Part shown: positions 57,502 to 64,000 of the stretch, piece by piece
Position numbering within the stretch: position 1 is the first letter of the stretch
Layout of the letters: every line of letters starts with the position of its first letter
Assembly (NCBI RefSeq): GCF_001411555.2
Contig: NC_049912.1
Location: 19,390,341-19,454,340 of the forward strand
Direction: 5' to 3'
Length of the DNA stretch: 64,000 nt
From: Juglans regia
Taxonomy: Eukaryota; Streptophyta; Magnoliopsida; Fagales; Juglandaceae
Translations under genes and position numbers: made by a program
The notes under the pieces: generated by a model
What the model was told of the DNA's origin: nothing
Database searches by the model: none
The model's input: only the letters and a program-made list of their open reading frames with translations

Positions 57502-58873
57502 CTACTCCTCCTCTTTAAACTGATCCTTACGCGTCTGCGACGGCACGATGTCCTGCAGAAGTCCATGGTCTCTAAGGAAAGTTGCCGAGGATGTACCGAA
57601 ACGTCTCTGATCTTGAACAAAACTAGGAAAGGAGGGATTCAAATTAGTAGTACTGGTGCTAACATTCAAACGCGGCTGTAAGCTATATATATAAGCTGGA
57701 TGTTGCTGTTGCTGATACTGAGGCTGAGGAACAACAAATGGCGAAGCAAAGGTGCTGAAGCCAGCGGCTTCCGTCGCAATTCCAATACCTCCGCGAGGTG
57801 TCACCGGGCACGGATGCTTGTGCTGTCCTTCGTAGGTCGTGACCACAATCGACGAGTCGTCACAGGAACGCTCTACTCTCTTCTTCACTCCACATCCAGC
57901 AGTGGTGCAACGGTAGTAGCTCCTGTACACGAAGAAATTCCGTACGTGACCTCAGGAAATTTAACAAAGTTTGATACTAATTAACCATATGGAAAGCCAT
58001 AATTTGTTAGATTCAATTCCGGGTGTGTTGTTATTTATTACCTTGGATAAGGGCTATTCTTCACAGCTTTCTGCCCGTACTTTCTCCATCTGTACCCATC
58101 ATCAAGATGATCAACCTCGCTCTTTGTCATGAACGCAAATCTGGGTTCTCTTTGCCTTTTTTGGTTCTTCTTTTTGGGTTTCAACCTAAAACCCGCATAT
58201 ACAAACAAACACTTTTCACTTTTTTTAATTAATTTAAATTCATAAAGGAAACAACAGCCTCGTGAAAATCATGTTTAAGTTAAACACCACAAATAAAAAC
58301 TCCCCATGTACCAATTCCTTTTTCTTTTTGACTGCGTTTTCATTCGTTTTATCGTTTCGCCTAAACAAGTACTGTTTCCAGACATGACTGAGAAAGTAGC
58401 TAGATTTAGGAAGAAAAGAAAGAAAGACTAGCAGTTATTCTGATAAAAAGAGGCGCTTACTGTTTCTTTGTCTTTTCTTGGTCCTGATCTTCCTCTTCTC
58501 CACCAGCCTTAGTTTGTCCCTCGTTTGAGGACGAAGAAATAGACGAAGAGTTCGGTGTCGCCGGAGTATTCACCACCTCGGAGGACTCAGGAACCGTAGA
58601 GGCCGGCGATGGAAGCGGTTGTTCTTGTTGCGGTTGAACTTGGGGCTGAGGCATCATCGTCGGTGTTGAAAACAAATCGAATAAAGATGGGTTATAGTCT
58701 GCAGGGATGCTCAGCATGTCCATGAAGCCTAAAGACAACCCCTTTTGATGGTCATGACTCTGATCACATGGCATGTCGAAGATGCTTGGTAAAGATAGAC
58801 TGCCCGGAATCTCGTCGGAAAATGCCGAATTTGCCATTGAATTCTCAGTCTTTAGCTCTTGTTTCTTTTCCAT
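57502..58873 (-). CDS. WRKY48: group IIc WRKY transcription factor, WRKY48/WRKY23-like, 3 exons, complete
   Basis: Minus strand. Exon 1 is 58,461-58,873 (ATG at 58,873), exon 2 is 58,042-58,185 and exon 3 is 57,502-57,922 (TAG at 57,502-57,504). The donors GTAAGC and GTAATA and the acceptors TTTTAG and GTACAG keep the phase. Exon 1 is Ser/Pro/Gln-rich with an acidic end ([15 protein letters not shown]). Exon 2 carries a basic stretch ([17 protein letters not shown]) and the first half of the domain with intact [21 protein letters not shown]. Exon 3 completes the C2H2-type zinc finger ([18 protein letters not shown] ... [14 protein letters not shown]). The intron between PR and SYYR is the conserved WRKY-domain intron. 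A single WRKYGQK domain with CX4CX23HXH-type spacing is group IIc. It is a nuclear DNA-binding regulator of stress and development. The WRKY48 name is from memory of [11 protein letters not shown] and could be WRKY23. Confidence 0.92.
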
Positions 58874-59200
58874 GGACTCAATCAGTAGCGCATATTCTTC
58901 ACCATCTGAGCTTTTCCTCCAACAAGTTTTATGACAAAGTCTTTTGTCTATCTACCTCAGAGAGAGAGAGAGAGAGAGAGATTGGTGCTTTGGGATCGAG
59001 TGTGAAGGAGAGGGATAGCTTTGAGTTGGGATTTTGGAGAACAGGTTGGCTAAGGTGGGTTTCCCACCTAGGAATTGACCGGTAGTTGCCGGTTAACTTC
59101 GTACGGAGCATATCGACGGGACGGTGCCTGCATTAAATTCTAGTGAGGACAGCCTACGAGGGTCCACATAGGCAAACGCGGCTCTTTGACTTGTTTCACC
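58874..59200 (-). promoter_or_regulatory. upstream region of WRKY gene with (CT)n leader and W-boxes
   Basis: In gene orientation the sequence before the ATG includes a (CT)n run (58,959-58,982 as GA on the plus strand), likely in the 5' UTR. Further upstream two W-box cores lie on the plus strand, TTGACC at 59,075-59,080 and TTGACT at 59,186-59,191. WRKY promoters are often bound by WRKY proteins themselves, so auto- or cross-regulation is likely. No clear TATA box was identified. Confidence 0.5.
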
Positions 59201-59597
59201 GGTTGCGTGTAGAGACGGGCTATTCTGCTTACACGTGGGTCGAAGAAAACACAAAACAAAAAAATTATCTCGTTTAAATTTTTAATATCTTGTAAATTAG
59301 TTTCTAAAATTTATTTTAATTTTTTCGTTCACGAAAATTGGGATGGATAAGGCTATGTGAGTTGGATACCATCCAAACCAAATTTTTGATCAGTTGTCAT
59401 AAAAATATGACCTACATTATTATGAGTCAAGCATATAATATAAATATATATATTAGCACAATTAATTAGAAATTTTGCGGTTATGAAATCGCCAAAAGGG
59501 CAGGCAGAATTAAGCACACTCATAATGTTTGGTTCTTTTATCTTCCAAACCATATTTGGTTAAAATTAAACTGTGTAGAATTGGATATACAAAATTT

Positions 59598-59745
59598 TTA
59601 TCTGCGGTCACTTTTACGTATTTCATTGCATACTTCACTAATATGATTGACTGCATCACTTTTTCTTAATCTAAAATAACTATTTTGACTAATCACATCA
59701 ATAAAATGCATAAAATATACGTAAAATTGACTGTATGTACTAGAA
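59598..59745. repeat. MITE candidate, about 145 bp, inverted ends TTTTACGTAT
   Basis: GGTCACTTTTACGTATTTCATTGCAT on the left is mirrored by ATGCATAAAATATACGTAAAATTGACTG on the right, with ATATGATTGA/TAATCACATCA inside. A related copy lies at about 61,738-61,850. Confidence 0.6.
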
Positions 59746-60275
59746 TTCTTAGATATATACCCGCTACAAACACTTAATTTGAGTTAGAGCAATTATTGTT
59801 TTGTCAAGAATATTCCTTCTTCTTCTTTTTCAATGTCTTCAAGAATTAGATGTTTGTGAATAATTGAATAGTAGGACACACAAAAAACCAGTTAAATCAT
59901 TAGAGTTAAAAATATTTGAAAACAAAGACTACCGTAATGTTTTGTGATATATCATGACACTCTACAGACCCACTTATAGATCGCATAGTGATTGCATAAC
60001 CATATACAGAAGTTCATATTTTTTTTATATATTCCATTAATTTATTTGTCTAAAGTTGTGAGGTTCCTGGCCTTAATTAACCACATCAATTTGAATTATA
60101 TATGGGTTATGAAAGCCTTGTTTGGATTAATGAAAGTTTTCGTAATATTTTTGTGATTATAGAAAAAAAGTTAGATTTTTTTTCATGTTTGTTAAAGCGA
60201 CGGGAATAGAAATTAAATATGCTTGAAAAGAAAAGAAAAGAAAATATAATATATTAAATATAATATAATATGCTT

Positions 60276-60309
<34 letters not shown>

Positions 60310-60414
60310 AAGTACCGGTGGGATCAAAATATCATGTTTAAAAAAGAAAATTTTTGTAAGAACATGTGAAAAGTGTACGTACTGCATTTTTGTACGAAGC
60401 TAGGTCATTCTTTT

Positions 60415-60612
60415 AGGTTAAGTTTAGATAATGAGTTGAGATGAGTTAGAATAAAAGTTGAAAATTAAATAAAATATTATTTATTATTATTATTATTATT
60501 TTATGATTTAAAAAAATTAAATTATTTATTATATTTTATGTAAAAAATTATAAAAATTATAATTAAAGATGAGATGAGATAAATTGAATGTTTCTCAATC
60601 CAAACCAGGCAT
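60415..60612. repeat. MITE candidate of the GTTTGGAT/GAGATGAG family, copy 1
   Basis: The left end AGTTTAGATAATGAGTTGAG and the right end, read in reverse complement, GGTTTGGATTGAGAAACATTC, enclose an AT-rich core and GATGAGATGAGAT. Confidence 0.55.
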
Positions 60613-60761
60613 TTAAATCTAAATACTCACTAAATTTTAAAGTCTGGATTTTATCCCTGCAGCCTTAATATATATGGTACTATTCTTCCACAAAATTATA
60701 TATATGGATATTAATATAATTAGACTCCCCTATTATTATTATTTTTTTAAATGATGATAGC

Positions 60762-60764
<3 letters not shown>

Positions 60765-60796
<32 letters not shown>
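60765..60796. repeat. (AT)n microsatellite
   Basis: An uninterrupted AT dinucleotide run. Similar runs are at about 60,283-60,307, 61,853-61,876 and 63,474-63,489. Confidence 0.95.
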
Positions 60797-60800
<4 letters not shown>

Positions 60801-61545
60801 GCTACAATATTGAGCTTACGAAAAAGCTAAATATGGGTGGGGGTGGTAGGGATCCACCATTTTCCTGCCCATATTAATGGAGGCTAATTGTAATTTAAAC
60901 CAAAGTGTGAAAAATAAAAATAAAAAACAGCCAATAACATATTATATAATGGTGTAACGATGAATCGAGTGATGGGGACTGAAGTGAATTATATTAATAC
61001 TTAAAAGCCAATTCTCTTTCTCTCTCTTCGGTAAAACTAATAATTAATAGAAAAATATTATTTTGTTCACTTAATTTATTCACTTACTTTGATAATTTTT
61101 TTTTAATTTTTTTCTTTATTTTATAGTAGTTAAAAAAAGTTATTATTAATGTATTCATATATTTTTTAAAAATATTTTAAAATGTTAAAAAAATTGAAAT
61201 AAAAATATTTTTAACCTTGCCTAAGCTACTTGAGCGGTGCACTCTGAACGTTAATTAATAATTTAGAACACGTGAAATAATTTAGCTGGAGATAATAATT
61301 TCATCGTACTGGAAAAATTTTCATGGTCGGAAACAAACGCGCGAGATGTAGAACACTGATGATTCATCAGTGATGATGAGGCATTGAAGAGGTAAAGATT
61401 TTCCCGGAAAGTGAAGATTGAAAAAGGAAAAGTACTGTACGTTAATTAAGAAGCTTCTACACGTGTAAAGTCCGTGCCTGACAAGCTGTGCGCATGCTTA
61501 GATAAACTCTGCGTCACCTCGACTCTTCCATGGCCACGTTAACTA

Positions 61546-61728
61546 AGGGCTTGTTTGGATTCGCAAGTCATCTCAGCTCATCTCAGCTCATCTCAACTCA
61601 TCTCACTACTATTCAGCAACTTTAACTCACAAATCTCACTACTATTCACAACTCATCTCATTACTATTCACAATCTATCTCAACTCATCTCAACTCATCT
61701 CAAGTCATCTTCGAATCCAAACATCTCC
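61546..61728. repeat. MITE of the GTTTGGATTCG/GAGATGAG family, copy 2
   Basis: The inverted ends GTTTGGATTCG (61,553-61,563) and CGAATCCAAAC (61,712-61,722) enclose serial CATCTCAACTCATCTCAA units and CACTACTATTCA units. The open frame here is a product of the repeat. Confidence 0.7.
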
Positions 61729-61737
61729 TTGAAGCTG

Positions 61738-61845
61738 TACGTTTATTTGTGTATTTATTAATATGATTGATTATATTATTTTATTAATATAAAATAATTA
61801 TTTTAATCAATCACATAATATACAAAGAATACGGGATAGCATAAC

Positions 61846-61850
<5 letters not shown>
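61738..61850. repeat. MITE candidate related to 59,598-59,745
   Basis: GTACGTTTATTTGTGTATTTATTAATATGATTGA on the left pairs with TCAATCACATAATATACAAAGAATAC on the right; the motif order is the same as in the copy at 59.6 kb. Confidence 0.5.
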
Positions 61851-61869
<19 letters not shown>

Positions 61870-61876
<7 letters not shown>

Positions 61877-64000
61877 CCGCTCACTTCCTTCCCAGAAGAG
61901 CCAACGCCATCATGATCAATTGACGACTCATCTCATCCCATATACATATATCATTTTGTTTTAATTTGATCTTCTCCATCGGCGCCCTCGATCTAAATCG
62001 ATCTGGGCTAGCTAGCTGTTTCCAATTTCATTGCAATTACAATAATATATGTCGATTGTTAAAACCCTAACCCTAATATTAACTGATCTGCATGCCCTCA
62101 ATTAATTGCAAGTACGTACTCATGTTTCTAATTAAGTCTGTTAGTTTGCATGGAGTAATATATTTATATATATATTAATTTGCGATTCAAATTAAATTAA
62201 GAATGTTAATGTATTGATCAATTTTCATATATATCATGATGCCATGAGTCTTTGGCTTACTACCTACCTACTAAAAGTAATAATACTCGATCAATTAAGC
62301 AGCAACTTGTATAAAGGTTATGAGAAATGTGTAATTATATATAAGAGTAATGTTAGATATAGTAATATTAGGATGTATAAGTCTCGTGCATTCTATTTAA
62401 AAATTTTAAAATGTGCAAGTCTCATGCATTCTATTTGAAAAATAAATTATCTACTATTAAAAAAATGATATTTTTATATAGGTCCTAAATTTACTTAATT
62501 TTTTTAAAGAAAATGTACGGCATTTGCACATATTAAAATTGCAAATATAATTTCTCTATGTATAAATTAGTAGAAACTTACAAGTTTCTAGCTAGCTAGT
62601 TTTACTTTTGGTACTACTAATTAAGTAACTAGGATCCATGATGTCCTGGTTAATTATAAATTAGTTCCCATTTTGCTAACTTCCATGTAACCTAGTCCCA
62701 TTCCTCGTAATGGTTCACAAACTAATGCCTTAACTCTTACTACTATATGGGATCAACCCCAAATTATTACCCAAATCAATATGCTTGAACAAACAAGAAA
62801 AAGAAAAAGAAAAAGAAAAGCCCTTTTCTTCATTGATCTTATATAGAGAGTTAAGCTAATGATTATAAAACACATTACTTACTGAAAATTTATTATAATT
62901 ATTAAAAAAAATATTTTTTTGTACTAATTGATGTTAAAGGCTTTTATATTAATTATGTGTTAATAAACAAAATTATGAATAATTTTTTTATAAAATGATA
63001 TAGCTAGCAACTGTATTTATTTATAGACATAATGTTATGTATCATTCACTATTTATTTCTACATCTCACACTTATAATTTTTTTGTAGGGTGTGAAGATA
63101 TTTCTCATAAGATATAGAGTGTGAATGATGAATAGTAATTAATAAGATAAATTTTTCTTATTTATATGTGTATATATATATATGTATATATGTATATATA
63201 TAATATTTTGCTGTCCATCATGTTATCATAGCGCATTAAAAGATATTATAATTAATCATGCAAGGAAGAGAAATTCCAAAAAGGGGTAAGTCGATTCAAT
63301 CACGAGAAAAGATTTTGGGGATGGATACCATTGCGTACGTGTTATTCAACATAAACTAGGTCTTTGAAGAAAATTATGAAGGTAGACTTTACGTGAATGA
63401 AATAAACTTTTACCACGATATGCGGCCCATGGTCCCCGTTGTCCGATGTGGGAACAATTCCCTTTTCACACGTGTATATATATATATATCATCCACTCCC
63501 TCCCTTTTATATCGTACGTCTTTCAATGCTTTCTCAGCCGCACGTATCAAATCGAATGGCTGCCTTTTCTTTCTTTAATCTATCTTTCATTCAACAACAT
63601 ATCCTTTTACGCCGTTTTAGTATATCGTACTATTGCTTACAATACACGCCCTCTAGATCTTTGCCTCTCTCTCTCTCTCTCTCTCTCTCCATTCATTTTC
63701 TTTCCAATCAAGCTTTCAATATGTAATCATGATCAGAGAGGTGACAAGTTTGGGGATATCGATCGAGTACACCTGATCTAGTCTTGCTTTGGCACAACAT
63801 GTTCTGTAGTAATAGTAATTACTAGTATTGCAGTCTGAACAAGTACTCGGTATTATATTAATATTTTGTGTCCTAAAATTTTTCATTTATCATCCCAAAC
63901 ATCAAACATTATTTTCTAATGTGCATATATTTGATTATTTTCTAACGTGAATTTAAGATTTATTTATTTTTAAATAGAATATACAAAACTTGCACAAGAG
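61870..64000. other. AT-rich intergenic end of window, no gene recognised
   Basis: Contains AAAACCCTAACCCTAA at about 62,061-62,076 (two telomere-type units, also a telo-box), a MITE-like stretch at 62,344-62,440 and a (CT)n run at 63,667-63,689. From 63.4 kb to the end the pyrimidine-rich, CACGTG-like sequence could be upstream of a gene outside the window, but nothing coding is supported. Confidence 0.4.

Noticed and set aside
61555..61761. 68-codon Ser/Leu/Ile-rich frame
   Set aside because: It is produced by the CATCTCAACT repeats of a MITE.
1..64000. CRISPR arrays, tRNA or rRNA genes, bacterial-type operons
   Set aside because: None seen. The tRNA-like stretches at 4.27 kb and 4.93 kb are SINE heads that lack a full cloverleaf.

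Overview
This is plant nuclear DNA. It is AT-rich, has spliced genes with GT-AG introns, and is dense in plant-type transposons. Two host genes are recognisable: the 3' part of FCA (flowering-time RNA-binding protein, + strand, 249-5163) and a complete three-exon group IIc WRKY transcription factor (- strand, 57502-58873, closest to WRKY48/WRKY23 from memory). Short repeats built from GAGATGAGTTGAGATGAG-like units (60.4 kb, 61.55 kb) remind me of Juglandaceae/Fagales genomes. That is a weak inference; what the sequence itself supports is a woody dicot.

Layout. 1-5163: FCA from the middle of RRM2 through the WW domain to the stop, with an inverted pair of tRNA-derived SINE copies in the last intron. 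5164-7106: FCA 3' flank with a GC-rich, AT-cored foldback candidate. 7107 to about 38,215: a nested stack. An outer CACTA element (A) starts at 7107 and carries a broken TNP2-type transposase (11.1-14.6 kb), a broken second CACTA gene (20.7-21.4 kb) and TTGCAACGA-rich subterminal repeats on both sides. Inside A lie a 5'-truncated LINE (14-bp target-site duplication, TSD), which itself holds an hAT MITE (8-bp TSD); a Mutator-like MITE (9-bp TSD); degenerate PIF/Harbinger genes; and a second CACTA element (B, 21,710-35,581, 3-bp TSD TGA). B contains an endogenous pararetrovirus-like fragment sitting between (TA)n tracts and an hAT element with an almost open transposase gene. The right end of A is degraded and its position is inferred.

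38,710-44,067: a young Ty3/gypsy chromovirus whose LTRs are about 99% identical, with gag split from pol by one base and a 3' LTR lacking its last 31 bases. 44,543-48,525: a second hAT element with a perfect 8-bp TSD and a badly decayed transposase. 49,030-49,202: a Mutator-like MITE with a perfect 9-bp TSD. 49,282-55,689: a nearly full-length L1-type LINE with a 21-bp TSD and five or six visible inactivating lesions. 55.7-64 kb: the WRKY gene, its W-box-bearing upstream region, and AT-rich intergenic DNA with several small MITEs and microsatellites.

I see no new multi-gene system. The most interesting features are the datable insertion hierarchy (element within element within element, each with its own TSD), the pararetroviral fragment with a TATA-containing leader between TA repeats, and the inverted SINE pair in the terminal intron of FCA. 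Exon joins were checked by reading phase across GT-AG borders by eye; no database search was run.
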